From Pseudomonas sp. S06B 330 (lineage in GTDB: Bacteria > Pseudomonadota > Gammaproteobacteria > Pseudomonadales > Pseudomonadaceae), in NCBI RefSeq assembly GCF_002845275.2, contig NZ_CP088149.1:1217501-1281500 (forward strand): DNA of 64,000 bases, read 5' to 3'. Positions 1 through 9,459 of the stretch are shown in pieces (within the stretch, counting starts at the first letter, position 1; the number at the start of each line of letters is the position of its first letter). Below the pieces are notes generated by a model. The model was not told the DNA's origin and ran no database searches. It worked only from the letters and a program-made list of their open reading frames with translations. The position numbers were made by a program, and so were the translations under genes.

Positions 1-2992
1 GCTGGCTACCCGAGCCTGCACCGGTGGAGATAGCCAACGGTACCACGCCGAGAATGAACGCCAGCGAGGTCATGATGATCGGGCGCAGACGCATCCGGCA
101 GGCTTCGATCGCGGCATCAGCGAGGCTGCGGCCCTGCTCGTGCAGTTCCTTGGCAAATTCGACGATCAGGATCGCGTTCTTCGCCGCCAGACCAATGGTG
201 GTCAACAGACCCACCTGGAAGTACACGTCGTTGGACAGACCGCGCAGGCTGGTGGCCAGCAGCGCACCAATAATCCCCAATGGCACCACGAGCATGACCG
301 CGATCGGAATCGACCAGCTTTCATACAGGGCGGCCAGACAGAGGAATACCATCAGCAGCGATAGGGCATACAATGCTGGTGCCTGGGAGCCCGACAGGCG
401 CTCCTCGTACGACAGGCCGGTCCAGGAGTAGCCGATACCTTTAGGCAGTTGTGCGGCAATGCGCTCGACTTCGAGCATGGCTTCACCGGTACTGTAGCCA
501 GGGGCTGGCGCACCGAGGATTTCCATCGCCTCAACACCGTTGTAACGGGCAAGCTTCGGTGCCCCGTAGATCCATTCGCCTGTAGCGAAGGAGGAGAACG
601 GTACCATCTCACCGGCGGCGTTGCGCACGTACCACTTCTGCAGGTCTTCCGGGCTCATGCGCGAGGCCGACTCACCCTGGATGTACACCTTCTTGACGCG
701 ACCGCGGTCGATGAAGTCGTTGACGTAGCTGGCACCCAAGGCAATCGACAGGGTGTTGTTGATGTCAGCGATGGTCACGCCCAAGGCACTGGCGCGCTCG
801 TCGTCGACGGTCAGTTGGTACTGCGGTTCATCGTTCAGACCGTTCGGGCGCACTGCCGAGAGAATCTTGCTCTGGGCGGCCATGCCGAGGAACTGGTTAC
901 GCGCTTCCATCAGCTTTTCGTGACCGACACCGGCACGGTCTTGCAGGAACACGTCGAAACCGGTGGCGTTACCCAACTCCAGTACCGCAGGCGGGGCAAA
1001 GGCGAACACCATCGCATCACGGAAGCTGAAGAAGTGCTGCTGGGCACGTGCCGCCAGGTTGAACACGTTGTTTTCGGCGGAACGTTCTTCCCATGGCTTG
1101 AGCATGATGAAGGCCATACCCGAGCTCTGACCGCGACCGGCGAAGTTGAAGCCGTTTACGGTGAACACCGAGGCAACGGTATCGGCTTCCTTGTCCAGCA
1201 GGTAGCTGCGCATCTCATCGATCACCACCTGGGTCCGTTCGGCACTGGAGCCGGCCGGGGTTTGTACCTGGGCAAACAGTACGCCCTGGTCTTCCTCGGG
1301 GAGGAAGGCGGTGGGGATGCGGGTGAACAGCCAGATCATGCCGACCATGATCAACAGGTAGGCCAGCATGTACGGGGCTTTGTTGCGCAGGATGTTGCCC
1401 ACGCCACGCTCGTAGCTCTGTACGCTGCGGTCGAAGTTGCGGTTGAACCAGCCGAAGAACCCGCGTTTGGCAACGTGATGCTCACCTTTGGCAATCGGCT
1501 TGAGCATGGTTGCACACAAGGCCGGGGTGAAGATCAAGGCAACCAGTACCGACAGCGCCATGGCCGAAACGATGGTGATCGAGAACTGCTTGTAGATCAC
1601 CCCGGTGGAACCACTGAAGAACGCCATTGGCAGCAGTACCGCCGAGAGCACCATGGCAATACCGACCAGGGCACCCTGGATCTGGCTCATGGACTTCTTG
1701 GTGGCTTCCTTCGGTGATAGCCCTTCTTCGGCCATTACCCGCTCAACGTTCTCCACCACGACGATGGCGTCGTCCACCAGCAAGCCGATGGCAAGCACCA
1801 TACCGAACATGGTCAGGGTGTTGATGCTGAAGTCTGCGGCGGCAAGGATGCCGAAGGTGCCGAGCAGTACCACCGGTACCGTCATCGTGGTGATGATGGT
1901 GGCGCGGAAGTTTTGCAGGAACAGGTACATCACCAGGAACACCAGCACGATCGCTTCGATCAGGGTGTGGATTACCCCGCTGATCGATTCGGTCACCACT
2001 GGGGTGGTGTCATACGGGAATACCGCCTTCATACCTTCTGGGAAGAACGGTTCCAGATCGGCGACGGTTTTGCGCAAGGCTTTGGCCGTGTCCAGGGCGT
2101 TGGCCCCGGTTGCCAGCTTGACCGCCAGACCGGAAGCCGGCTTGCCGTTGAACTGGGCGCTGACCGCATAGTTTTCACCGCCAAGGCCGACGGTAGCAAC
2201 ATCACTCAGGCGTACCTGCGAGCCGTCACGGTTGACCTTGAGCAGGATCTTTTCAAACTGCTCGGCGGTTTGCAGACGGGTCTTGCCGATAATGGTGGCG
2301 TTGAGCTGGGTGCCTGGCAGGGCGGGCAGGCCGCCGAGCTGACCGGAGGACACCTGGACGTTCTGCGCCGCGACCGCGGTGCGCACGTCGACTGGGGTCA
2401 ACTGGTACTTGTTCAGCTTGGCCGGATCCAGCCAGATACGCATGGCGTACTGGGCACCGAAGACCTGGAAGTCACCGACACCGGCGGTCCGCGAGATCGG
2501 GTCCTGCATGTTGGACACGATGTAGTTGGCCAAGTCGTCCTTGGTCATGCTGCCATCTTCCGAGACCAGACCGATTACCAACAGGAAGTTCTTCACCGCC
2601 TTGGTAACACGGATACCCTGCTGCTGCACTTCTTGCGGCAGCAACGGGGTCGCCAGGTTCAGCTTGTTCTGCACTTGAACCTGGGCAGTGTCGGAGTTGG
2701 TCCCCTGCTCGAAGGTCGCGGTGATGGTCATGGTGCCGTCGGAGTTACTTTCCGACGAGACATAACGCAGGTTGTCGATACCGTTGAGCTGCTGCTCGAT
2801 CACCTGTACCACGGTGTCCTGCACGGTTTGCGCCGAGGCGCCCGGGTAGGTCACGGAGATTGCCACGGCCGGTGGCGCGATGCTCGGGTACTGGTTGATT
2901 GGCAACTTGAGGATCGACAAGGCGCCGACCAACATGATCACCAAGGCGATCACCCAAGCAAAGATCGGGCGATCGATAAAGAATCTCGACAT
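1..2992 (-). CDS. ttgB: RND multidrug efflux permease TtgB/MexB type (3' end outside window)
   Basis: Inner-membrane proton-driven pump of a tripartite RND efflux system (HAE1 family). About 997 codons are present out of a usual length near 1050; the C-terminus lies beyond the left edge. The product begins [20 protein letters not shown], the classic first helix. The reading frame shows [16 protein letters not shown], which carries the two proton-relay aspartates (equivalents of AcrB D407/D408), and near the left end [16 protein letters not shown], which carries the partner lysine. The ATG lies 3 nt after the ttgA stop, so the two are co-transcribed and probably translationally coupled. The outer-membrane channel gene ttgC would be expected next, outside the window. 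Family assignment is very secure; the name TtgB rests on close resemblance of the whole locus to P. putida TtgABC/ArpABC. Confidence 0.95.
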   Translation of the reverse strand, partial: MSRFFIDRPIFAWVIALVIMLVGALSILKLPINQYPSIAPPAVAISVTYPGASAQTVQDTVVQVIEQQLNGIDNLRYVSSESNSDGTMTITATFEQGTNSDTAQVQVQNKLNLATPLLPQEVQQQGIRVTKAVKNFLLVIGLVSEDGSMTKDDLANYIVSNMQDPISRTAGVGDFQVFGAQYAMRIWLDPAKLNKYQLTPVDVRTAVAAQNVQVSSGQLGGLPALPGTQLNATIIGKTRLQTAEQFEKILLKVNRDGSQVRLSDVATVGLGGENYAVSAQFNGKPASGLAVKLATGANALDTAKALRKTVADLEPFFPEGMKAVFPYDTTPVVTESISGVIHTLIEAIVLVFLVMYLFLQNFRATIITTMTVPVVLLGTFGILAAADFSINTLTMFGMVLAIGLLVDDAIVVVENVERVMAEEGLSPKEATKKSMSQIQGALVGIAMVLSAVLLPMAFFSGSTGVIYKQFSITIVSAMALSVLVALIFTPALCATMLKPIAKGEHHVAKRGFFGWFNRNFDRSVQSYERGVGNILRNKAPYMLAYLLIMVGMIWLFTRIPTAFLPEEDQGVLFAQVQTPAGSSAERTQVVIDEMRSYLLDKEADTVASVFTVNGFNFAGRGQSSGMAFIMLKPWEERSAENNVFNLAARAQQHFFSFRDAMVFAFAPPAVLELGNATGFDVFLQDRAGVGHEKLMEARNQFLGMAAQSKILSAVRPNGLNDEPQYQLTVDDERASALGVTIADINNTLSIALGASYVNDFIDRGRVKKVYIQGESASRMSPEDLQKWYVRNAAGEMVPFSSFATGEWIYGAPKLARYNGVEAMEILGAPAPGYSTGEAMLEVERIAAQLPKGIGYSWTGLSYEERLSGSQAPALYALSLLMVFLCLAALYESWSIPIAVMLVVPLGIIGALLATSLRGLSNDVYFQVGLLTTIGLAAKNAILIVEFAKELHEQGRSLADAAIEACRMRLRPIIMTSLAFILGVVPLAISTGAGSGSQ

Positions 2993-2995
2993 GGT

Positions 2996-4147
2996 TTACT
3001 CCCCTTTGGCCCCTGCAGGTTTTGCATTGGCCTGGGCTGGCTGAGCAGGCTTGACGTTGGTGGCTTCGCTGACCTTGACCTCAACGCCCGGCTTGACGAA
3101 CTGCAGGCCCTCGGTGATGACACGGTCACCGGCGTTCAGGCCTTCTTCGATCAGCCACTCGTTACCGACAGTACGGCTGGCCTTGAGCTGGCGCAGCTCG
3201 ACTTTGTTCTCTTTGTTGACGATCAGTGCCGTTGGCTGGCCCTTCAGGTCACGCGTAACGCCTTGTTGTGGGGCGAGGATGGCCTGGGCATTGACCCCGG
3301 CTTTGAGGCGCGCGTGTACGAACATGCCCGGCAGCAGGTTGTGCTCAGAGTTAGGGAACACGGCCCGCAGGGTCACGGAACCGGTGGTCTGGTCAACCGA
3401 GACTTCGGAGAACTCCAGGCGACCTTCCTGACGGTAGGTGCTGCCATCTTCCAGGGTCAGGGTGACCTTGGCGGCGTTGTCACCGACCTTCTGCAACTGA
3501 CCGCTTTCCAGCTCGCGGCGCAGCTTGAGCATCTCGGCCGAGGACTGGGTGACGTCGACGTAGATTGGGTCAAGCTGTTGGATCACCGCCATGGCGTCAG
3601 CCTGGCCATTGTTGACCAGGGCACCTTCGGTGACCGCAGAACGACCGATACGACCGCTCAACGGAGCCAGGACCTTGGTGTAACGCAGGTCAATCTGGGC
3701 GCTGCGCAGTGCCGCTTCAGCCTGCAAACGTTTGGCTTGCGCGTCGTCGTATTCCTGACGGCTGACGGCCTGTTCGGCAACCAGTTGCTTGTAGCGCTCG
3801 GACAGCGAACGGGTCGACTGCAGGTTGGCCTGGGCACTGGCCAGGGTCGCCTCGTACACCGACGGGTCGATCTGGTACAGCTGCTGGCCTTCCTTGACCT
3901 CAGTGCCTTCTTTGAACTGGCGCTTGAGAATGATGCCGTTAACTTGCGGACGAACTTCGGCGATGCGGTAAGCGGTAGTGCGCCCCGGCAAGTCGGACGT
4001 CAAGGTGTAGGCCTGGGTTTGCAGGGTCACGACGCCGACCTGAGGAGCTTGCGCTGCGGGCGCCGCCTCTTCCTTTTTACAGCCGCTGAGCAGAGTTGCC
4101 AGGGCGACGGCGGATACCAGAGCGGTAACAGCTGGCTTGAATTGCAT
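2996..4147 (-). CDS. ttgA: RND efflux periplasmic adaptor lipoprotein TtgA/MexA type
   Basis: Membrane-fusion protein of the RND pump, 383 aa. It has a lipoprotein signal with lipobox LLSGC (Cys at residue 23), then the beta-barrel/lipoyl/alpha-hairpin layout: a lipoyl half with RPQVNGIILKRQFKEGTEVK, a long helical hairpin (roughly residues 90-160) and the second lipoyl half with VLAPLSGRIGRSAV. The frame stays open 12 codons further upstream, but the start at 4147 is chosen because it opens directly onto the lipoprotein signal and is preceded by GAGGA at good spacing. It is first in the ttgABC operon and reads away from ttgR across a shared control region. TtgR repression is expected from the operator seen upstream. 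Confidence 0.95.
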   Translation of the reverse strand: MQFKPAVTALVSAVALATLLSGCKKEEAAPAAQAPQVGVVTLQTQAYTLTSDLPGRTTAYRIAEVRPQVNGIILKRQFKEGTEVKEGQQLYQIDPSVYEATLASAQANLQSTRSLSERYKQLVAEQAVSRQEYDDAQAKRLQAEAALRSAQIDLRYTKVLAPLSGRIGRSAVTEGALVNNGQADAMAVIQQLDPIYVDVTQSSAEMLKLRRELESGQLQKVGDNAAKVTLTLEDGSTYRQEGRLEFSEVSVDQTTGSVTLRAVFPNSEHNLLPGMFVHARLKAGVNAQAILAPQQGVTRDLKGQPTALIVNKENKVELRQLKASRTVGNEWLIEEGLNAGDRVITEGLQFVKPGVEVKVSEATNVKPAQPAQANAKPAGAKGE

Positions 4148-4249
4148 GAAGATCCTCGGGTCGCAAGAGCTGAAGACGCTCAAGAATAAAGGGAAAGTGT
4201 GTGAATAGAAAAAATGTTGTCGAGTGGATAAATAGCTTGCTAAGGAATA

Positions 4250-4277
4250 TACTTACATTCATGGTTGTTTGTAAATA
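4250..4277. promoter_or_regulatory. TtgR operator in the ttgA-ttgR divergent promoter region
   Basis: On the minus strand this reads GGTATTTACAAACAACCATG followed by AATGTAAGTA, an imperfect palindrome (TTACA...TGTAA) that I recall as the published P. putida TtgR operator overlapping the ttgA and ttgR promoters. It sits about 100 nt upstream of ttgA and 130 nt upstream of ttgR. The rest of 4148-4408 is AT-rich near ttgA and holds no other gene. Confidence 0.8.
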
Positions 4278-4408
4278 CCTTGGCGACGATGCCAGAGCGC
4301 GTCGCAAGCCTTGAAATTAATCCCCCGGTAACAGCCTGTTAGAGGTTGATCCGGCCTAGCTCCCAGGTGCCTATAGACGTGCCTGGGTCTTGATGAGGTG
4401 GTACTGCC

Positions 4409-5041
4409 ATGGTCCGTCGAACCAAAGAAGAAGCCCAGGAAACCCGCACCCAGATTCTTGAGGCTGCGGAGAAGGCCTTCTATAAGCGCGGGGTAGCGCG
4501 TACCACACTGGCGGATATCGCCAAGCTGGCGGGCGTGACCCGCGGCGCGATCTACTGGCACTTCAACGACAAGGCCGCGCTGGTCGAAGCCATGCTCGAA
4601 AGCCTGCACGAGCCGCTTGATGCCTTGGCCCGCGCCAGTGAAAGCGAAGAGGAGCTTGATCCGCTCGGCTGCATGCGCAAGCTGCTGGTCCAGTTGATGC
4701 ACCAAATGGTGCTTGACCCGAAAACCCGACGAATCAATGAAATTCTGCATCACAAATGCGAGTTCACCGATGATATGTGTGAGATCCGCCAGCAACGACA
4801 GACCTCGACAGTGGAGTGTCACGCCCATATCGCGTTATCGCTGGGCAATGCAGTCAAGCGCGGGCAGTTACCCGCAGATGTAGACCCTGAGCGTGCGGCG
4901 CTGGCGATCTATGCCTATATAGACGGCCTGATCCGCCGCTGGCTGCTGCTGCCGGAAAGCTTCGACCTATTGGGTGAAGCTGAGCTGTGGGTCGATACCG
5001 GGCTGGATATGCTGCGCTTGAGCCCGGCCTTGCGCAAATGA
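4409..5041 (+). CDS. ttgR: TetR-family repressor TtgR
   Basis: Drug-responsive repressor of the adjacent efflux operon, 210 aa, the same length as P. putida TtgR. The N-terminal TetR helix-turn-helix (roughly residues 31-55, [20 protein letters not shown]) is followed by an all-helical ligand domain. The block [20 protein letters not shown] and the C-terminus [17 protein letters not shown] look essentially unchanged from what I recall of TtgR. The middle section around residues 66-105 departs more from the KT2440 sequence I remember, in part of the ligand pocket, so inducer range could differ (inference). It is divergent from ttgA, and autorepression through the shared operator is the known mechanism in this family. 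Confidence 0.95.
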   Translation: MVRRTKEEAQETRTQILEAAEKAFYKRGVARTTLADIAKLAGVTRGAIYWHFNDKAALVEAMLESLHEPLDALARASESEEELDPLGCMRKLLVQLMHQMVLDPKTRRINEILHHKCEFTDDMCEIRQQRQTSTVECHAHIALSLGNAVKRGQLPADVDPERAALAIYAYIDGLIRRWLLLPESFDLLGEAELWVDTGLDMLRLSPALRK

Positions 5042-5094
5042 CTATTTGTGAAGGTTTGTGATGAATTGTTTCCACGGCCTTCACTTGTATCCTA

Positions 5095-6549
5095 CTACCG
5101 CCCGCGTAGTTGTCTGTCAGGCAACGCCAATGCCGCCGTCAGCCCGAGCAGAGACACCATAGCACTGCCGAGCAATAGATGACGAAATGTCAGTAGCAAT
5201 TCCTCATGCATCTGCGCGCTCGGCGCACCGGCCTGGAGGCTGCCGAGCAAGGCATCGCCCGTCATGCTCAGGCCTCCCTGCGGCAACATCGCCAGTAACA
5301 GCGCCGACATGCAAGCAACCCCCATGGCACCCCCGAGCGAGCGAAACAGGTTACTGGTACTGGTGGCCACGCCGATATCTCGAGGTTCTACGGCGCTTTG
5401 GGTAGCGACTAGCGAGGTGGGAAACTGCAGACCCGAGGCAATACCGGTCAAGACCATGAACAGGCCACTGAGCCAGGCAGCCTGAGGCGCCGTGAAGGCC
5501 ATGCCGACTATGGCAAACGGCATCAACAACGCACCACCAAGAATCTGCGGTTTGTAGCGACCGGTGAAGCTGGTCAGGCGGCCACCGCAGTAGGCACCGA
5601 TCGGCAAGCCAATGGCCAACGGCAGCAGATGCAGGGCGGCACTGTCGGCACCGGCACCGGTGATGCTCTGATAGCGTAGCGGCATGAGCATCGTCAGGGA
5701 AATGGCCTGAAAACTGGTGAAGAACAGCGTGCACCAGCACAAGGTGGCAACCGGATTGGCGAACAGTTTTAGCGGTAACAACGGCTCCGGCGCGCGGCGT
5801 TCGTGCAGGACAAACACCAGTAATCCGCCCAGCGCACACAACAGCAAGGCGCTCACTTGCGAGGAATGCCAAGGGTGACCCTGACCGATCAGGGTGATGC
5901 CCAGTAACAGGCTTGCCAGACCGAAAATCAACAACGCCGCGCCCATGTAGTCGACCTGCACCTGACGCTGTGGCACTGCCAGGGTCCGCAGCGCACGGCG
6001 AGTCACCCACCAGGCCACCAGCCCCAGTGGCAGGTTCAACCAGAAGACCCAGCGCCAAGACAGGTACTCGGTGAGATAACCACCCAGCACGGGCCCGGTG
6101 ACGCTGGCCAGGGCATACATGCTGCTGAAATAGCCTTGATAGCGGCCGCGTTCGCGCGGTGGAACAAAGTCTCCGATGATCGCCTGGCTGACCGAAACCA
6201 TGCCGCCAGCGCCGATGCCTTGCAGTACGCGGGCCAACACCAGTTGCTCCATGTTCTGCGCCAAGGCGCAGAACAGTGAGGCCAGGGTGAACAGCGCGGT
6301 GCCGGTAAGGATCATCCGCCGCCTACCGTACAGGTCGCCAAGTTTGCCGTAGATCGGCACGGCCACCGTCATGGCCACCATGTAGCCAGAGATCACCCAG
6401 GCCAGCAGGCCTACATCATTGAATTGCGCAGAAATCGCCGGCATCGACACAGCAACGATGGTCTGGTCCAAGGCACCAAGGAAAATTGCCAGCATCAACG
6501 CGACAAGCACGCTGCGCAGGACCGGTTGCGGAGTGTTCAGTTGCGTCAC
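5095..6549 (-). CDS. MFS drug exporter, DHA2 (EmrB/QacA) family
   Basis: Predicted 14-helix proton-coupled multidrug exporter, 484 aa, typical for DHA2. Helix 1 carries LGALDQTIVAVSMPAI (motif D1 of the 14-TMS group), the loop after helix 2 carries GKLGDLYGRRRMIL (motif A), helix 4 carries LARVLQGIGAGG (motif B) and helix 5 carries ALASVTGPVLGGYL (antiporter motif C). It converges on ttgR with about 50 nt between the stops, so it is a separate transcription unit although functionally themed with the efflux locus. Substrate cannot be read from sequence. No EmrA-type partner is adjacent, which suggests it works alone. Confidence 0.9.
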   Translation of the reverse strand: MTQLNTPQPVLRSVLVALMLAIFLGALDQTIVAVSMPAISAQFNDVGLLAWVISGYMVAMTVAVPIYGKLGDLYGRRRMILTGTALFTLASLFCALAQNMEQLVLARVLQGIGAGGMVSVSQAIIGDFVPPRERGRYQGYFSSMYALASVTGPVLGGYLTEYLSWRWVFWLNLPLGLVAWWVTRRALRTLAVPQRQVQVDYMGAALLIFGLASLLLGITLIGQGHPWHSSQVSALLLCALGGLLVFVLHERRAPEPLLPLKLFANPVATLCWCTLFFTSFQAISLTMLMPLRYQSITGAGADSAALHLLPLAIGLPIGAYCGGRLTSFTGRYKPQILGGALLMPFAIVGMAFTAPQAAWLSGLFMVLTGIASGLQFPTSLVATQSAVEPRDIGVATSTSNLFRSLGGAMGVACMSALLLAMLPQGGLSMTGDALLGSLQAGAPSAQMHEELLLTFRHLLLGSAMVSLLGLTAALALPDRQLRGR

Positions 6550-6671
6550 AGGCCAGCTCGAAAGGCAGGGTTATTTCGCAGGCTGTGCTGCGAAAGCAAG
6601 TGCTGGCCAGTGTACTCGATAGCTTGCTAAGCGTCTGCTTCGATGCGTACGTCGTGACGATCGGCGTTGCT

Positions 6672-6845
6672 TTACCTGAGGGCGCTCAAGGTCGCAGTGT
6701 GTGGCACGCAATGGGCCAAGCTGCAACTGGCGGCGGAGTAGGGCTGGTGACGGGTCTGTTCAACCCGGTAAGCCGCAGTGGCATACAGCCCGACGACGGC
6801 GGCAATGGCACAGACGACAGCGCACTTCCTGGATTTGAGGCCCAT
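6672..6845 (-). CDS. small protein with one N-terminal hydrophobic segment
   Basis: Possible 57-aa protein. ATG at 6845 is preceded by AAAGAGGTG with 6 nt spacing, a good ribosome site; a TTG six codons upstream is less likely. Residues about 8-25 (CAVVCAIAAVVGLYATAA) form a single hydrophobic helix or uncleaved signal; the rest is polar with two Cys and several His. I do not recognise a family. It stands alone between the DHA2 exporter (divergent) and a LysR gene. The ribosome site and membrane segment support a real gene, but the short length and lack of a known homologue leave doubt. Confidence 0.45.
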   Translation of the reverse strand: MGLKSRKCAVVCAIAAVVGLYATAAYRVEQTRHQPYSAASCSLAHCVPHTATLSALR

Positions 6846-6915
6846 GATGCTCACCTCTTTCAACCTGCACAGGTGCTAGTTAAAGCATAGCTGCGCTTTG
6901 CCGAAGCTGCCCGGG

Positions 6916-7824
6916 CTAGAGCAGGTCGCGGTCCCACTCCGGCTCAGCGGTGAAGCGCTCGGCAAGAAAGTCGAGCATGCTGCGCAAGGTCGCGGGCATG
7001 TGCTTGCGCGAGGTGTAAACGGCGTTGAGGTTAAGCGCCTGCGGTTTGGCCTGAGGCAACAGGCGCACCAACTCGCCACTGCGCAGCGCCGCTGCGGTCT
7101 GGTAGGTGGGCAACATCGCAATACCGGCACCGGCCAGTGCCGCCCGCTGCAAGGTCATGGCTTCATTGGCGCTGATAGAACCTTGCACCGGCACCGAGAG
7201 CGTTTCGCCGTCCACCTCGAAGTGCCAGAGGCTCCGGCCGAAGTAGGAGTGGGTCAGACAGTTGTGCTGCACCAGCTCCTCGACCTGCAACGGCGCCGGG
7301 TGTTCGCGCAGATACGCCGGGGAGGCGCAGATCACTGAGCGGCACACGCTCAGGCGACGGGCGATCAGGTTGGGGTCCAGGTCGTTGCTGGTGCGGATCG
7401 CCAGGTCGATGCGTTCATCCACCAGATTCACCGTGCGATCGAGCATCTGCAGATCAATCTTCACCCCGGGGTAGCGTTTGACGTAAATGGCGATGGCATC
7501 CATCAGTTGGGCCTGGCCGAACGAGGTGCTGACGCTGATACGCAGTTCCCCTCGCGGCGCCTCGTCCGGTGCGCTGACAGCTGCTTGCAGATCGCCGGCA
7601 AGTTCGAGCATCTGCCGGCAACGCGGTAGGGTTTCCTGGCCGGCAGCCGTCAGGCTCAGGCGGCGGGTAGTGCGTTGCATCAGGCGTGCGCCGACCCAGC
7701 CTTCCAGCTCGGCCAAGTAGCGGGAGACCACCGGGCGCGACAGGTCAAGGTGATCAGCTGCAGCGGACTGGCTGCCAAGGTCCACCACACTAACGAAGAC
7801 CCGCATTGCTGTCAGACGATCCAT
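6916..7824 (-). CDS. LysR-family transcriptional regulator
   Basis: 302 aa, full-length LTTR. The N-terminal winged helix-turn-helix covers residues 1-60 (MDRLTAMRVFVSVVDLGSQS, then AAADHLDLSRPVVSRYLAEL), followed by a periplasmic-binding-like effector domain with SVSTSFGQAQLMDAI and VDERIDLAIRT. It belongs to the large subgroup whose proteins start MDRL.AMRVFV. It is transcribed divergently from the metallo-beta-lactamase-fold gene at 7930 with about 105 nt between the starts, the usual arrangement for an LTTR and its target, so it probably controls 7930-9459. Effector unknown. Confidence 0.9.
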   Translation of the reverse strand: MDRLTAMRVFVSVVDLGSQSAAADHLDLSRPVVSRYLAELEGWVGARLMQRTTRRLSLTAAGQETLPRCRQMLELAGDLQAAVSAPDEAPRGELRISVSTSFGQAQLMDAIAIYVKRYPGVKIDLQMLDRTVNLVDERIDLAIRTSNDLDPNLIARRLSVCRSVICASPAYLREHPAPLQVEELVQHNCLTHSYFGRSLWHFEVDGETLSVPVQGSISANEAMTLQRAALAGAGIAMLPTYQTAAALRSGELVRLLPQAKPQALNLNAVYTSRKHMPATLRSMLDFLAERFTAEPEWDRDLL

Positions 7825-7929
7825 GATTTGCCCGCTTTCAGAAACAAACTATGTCCCAGCATCGCATTTTTTGCCTTGGTTCGTGCAACTAAGCTGTTGC
7901 ACATTGCCTCTCTCACAGGAATTGCCTTG

Positions 7930-8814
7930 ATGCGTCGTTCATTGTCCCTGCGCGGTTTTTTTCTGGCGTTCGCCACCCTTGGGGCCTTGGCCCAGGTTCA
8001 GGCCGCCGAGCAGGCGCTGCAACTGGATGTCTATAACCCCGGCAGTGCGGCCTTGTTCCCGGTCAGCTCGGTAATCGTCAGCGGCCAGCACGATGCCATC
8101 CTGGTGGATGCCCAATTCGGCAAAGCCCAGGCCGAGCAGGTGCTGAACAAACTTCGCGCCAGTGGCAAGCGGTTGACCACTATCTATATCAGTCATGGTG
8201 ACCCGGATTACTACTTCGGCCTGCAGACCCTGACCGATGCCTATCCCCAGGCCAAAGTCGTTGCGTCTGCGGCAACGGTTGCCCATATCAAACAGACCAT
8301 GGCTGCCAAACTGGCCTATTGGGGGCCGCAGATGGGGGCGGACAAGCCTGCGCAACTGGTCGTCCCGCAGGTGCTCTCAGGCAATCAGTTGAAGCTGGAA
8401 GGGCAAAGCCTTGAAGTGCTTGGCCTGGACGGTCCGCAACCGGATCGCAGTTTTGTCTGGATTCCGTCAATCAAAGCGGTGGTCGGCGGCGTGGTGGTGG
8501 CCAATAACCTGCACGTATGGATGGCCGACACCCAGACGGCGCAATCGCACCAGGATTGGCTGGCGACCCTCAACCGCATTGAACAGCTCAAGCCGCAGGT
8601 GGTGGTGCCAGGGCACTACCTGGGCCAGCCCGGCGAGTCACTTGAAGCCGTGCGCTTCAGCGCAGACTACATCCGTGCCTTCGACGAGGAAACCGCCAAG
8701 GCTGACAACGCCGCCGAACTGATCGCAGCGATGAAAAAGCGTTACCCGAACCTCGGCGAAGAGAGCTCGCTGGCGCTCAGTGCCAAGGTCGCCAAGGGCG
8801 AAATGAAGTGGTAA
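7930..8814 (+). CDS. secreted metallo-beta-lactamase-fold hydrolase, atypical metal motif
   Basis: 294 aa with a signal peptide (cleavage near residues 25-26, AQVQA/AEQ). The start at 7930 follows ACAGGA; the frame runs open upstream into the LysR gene but without signal character. Recognisable MBL-fold elements: GQHDAILVDAQF (strand before motif 1), ISHGDPDYYFGL at residues 87-98 in the place of the usual HxHxDH, and VVPGHY with His229 as the later metal histidine. The metal-1 histidine pair is therefore reduced to H89-G-D91-P-D93, as in a subgroup annotated simply as MBL-fold hydrolase in pseudomonads. Substrate unknown. It is probably co-transcribed with the NAD(P)-binding gene 30 nt downstream. 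Confidence 0.85.
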   Translation: MRRSLSLRGFFLAFATLGALAQVQAAEQALQLDVYNPGSAALFPVSSVIVSGQHDAILVDAQFGKAQAEQVLNKLRASGKRLTTIYISHGDPDYYFGLQTLTDAYPQAKVVASAATVAHIKQTMAAKLAYWGPQMGADKPAQLVVPQVLSGNQLKLEGQSLEVLGLDGPQPDRSFVWIPSIKAVVGGVVVANNLHVWMADTQTAQSHQDWLATLNRIEQLKPQVVVPGHYLGQPGESLEAVRFSADYIRAFDEETAKADNAAELIAAMKKRYPNLGEESSLALSAKVAKGEMKW

Positions 8815-8844
8815 GTGTTGTTCAATCCTGACAGGAGCATTGCT

Positions 8845-9459
8845 ATGAGCAAGATCGCAATCATCGGGGCAACCGGCCGTGCCGGTAGCCAGTTGCTGGA
8901 AGAGGCCCTGCGCCGTGGCCACCGCGTCACCGCCATCGCACGCAATCCGGCCACGCTGCAGGGGCGTGACGGCGTGACTACCGTAGCCTTGGATGTCAAC
9001 GATGGCGCTGCATTGGAACTGGCGTTGAGCGGACATGATGTGGTGCTTAGTGCTGCACACTTCTCCGGCATCAAGCCACAGGCCATTATCGAGCCGGCGA
9101 AGAAAGCCGGGGTCAAGCGACTGCTGGTGGTCGGAGGGGCGGGCAGCCTGCAACTGCCTTCGGGGCACAAAGTGATCGATAGCCCGGACTTTCCCGAAGC
9201 GTATAAAGCCGAGGCCACTGCCGGTGGGCATTACCTCGATACCTTGCGTCAGGAGAAGGAACTGGACTGGACCTTCCTGTCACCGTCGGCCGAGTTCGTT
9301 GAAGGCGCGCGTACAGGCCGTTATCACCTCGGTAAGGACCACTTGCTGATCGGTGACGATGGCAAGAGCTGGATCAGCTTTGCCGACTACGCAATTGCTA
9401 TGCTCGACGAAGTGGAAAAGCCTGCCCATTCGCGTCAGCGTTTTACGGTCGGTTACTGA
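8845..9459 (+). CDS. NAD(P)H-binding atypical short-chain reductase (NmrA/YwnB-like)
   Basis: 204 aa. The N-terminal Rossmann motif is MSKIAIIGATGRAGSQLLEE (GxTGxxG variant of extended/atypical SDRs); a DV...ND element follows beta 3, and VKRLLVVGGAGSL marks beta 5. The pattern GHKVIDSPDFPEAYKAEA and the late WTFLSPSAEF match proteins annotated as NAD(P)-dependent oxidoreductase or NAD-dependent epimerase family. ATG at 8845 has AGGAG 7 nt upstream. It follows the MBL-fold gene closely and its stop overlaps the stop of the convergent LysR gene by 7 nt. The reaction is unknown. Confidence 0.85.
   Translation: MSKIAIIGATGRAGSQLLEEALRRGHRVTAIARNPATLQGRDGVTTVALDVNDGAALELALSGHDVVLSAAHFSGIKPQAIIEPAKKAGVKRLLVVGGAGSLQLPSGHKVIDSPDFPEAYKAEATAGGHYLDTLRQEKELDWTFLSPSAEFVEGARTGRYHLGKDHLLIGDDGKSWISFADYAIAMLDEVEKPAHSRQRFTVGY

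Noticed and set aside
449..1717. 422-codon open frame on the plus strand
   Set aside because: Antisense shadow of the conserved ttgB coding sequence.
1913..4189. 758-codon open frame on the plus strand
   Set aside because: Antisense shadow of ttgB/ttgA in GC-rich sequence; translation is His/Gln/Gly-rich with no family likeness, while the opposite strand carries clear RND proteins.
5049..5086. possible hairpin GTGAAGG...CCTTCAC between ttgR and the DHA2 exporter
   Set aside because: Loop of about 24 nt and no T tract; too weak to call a terminator, though it lies between convergent genes.
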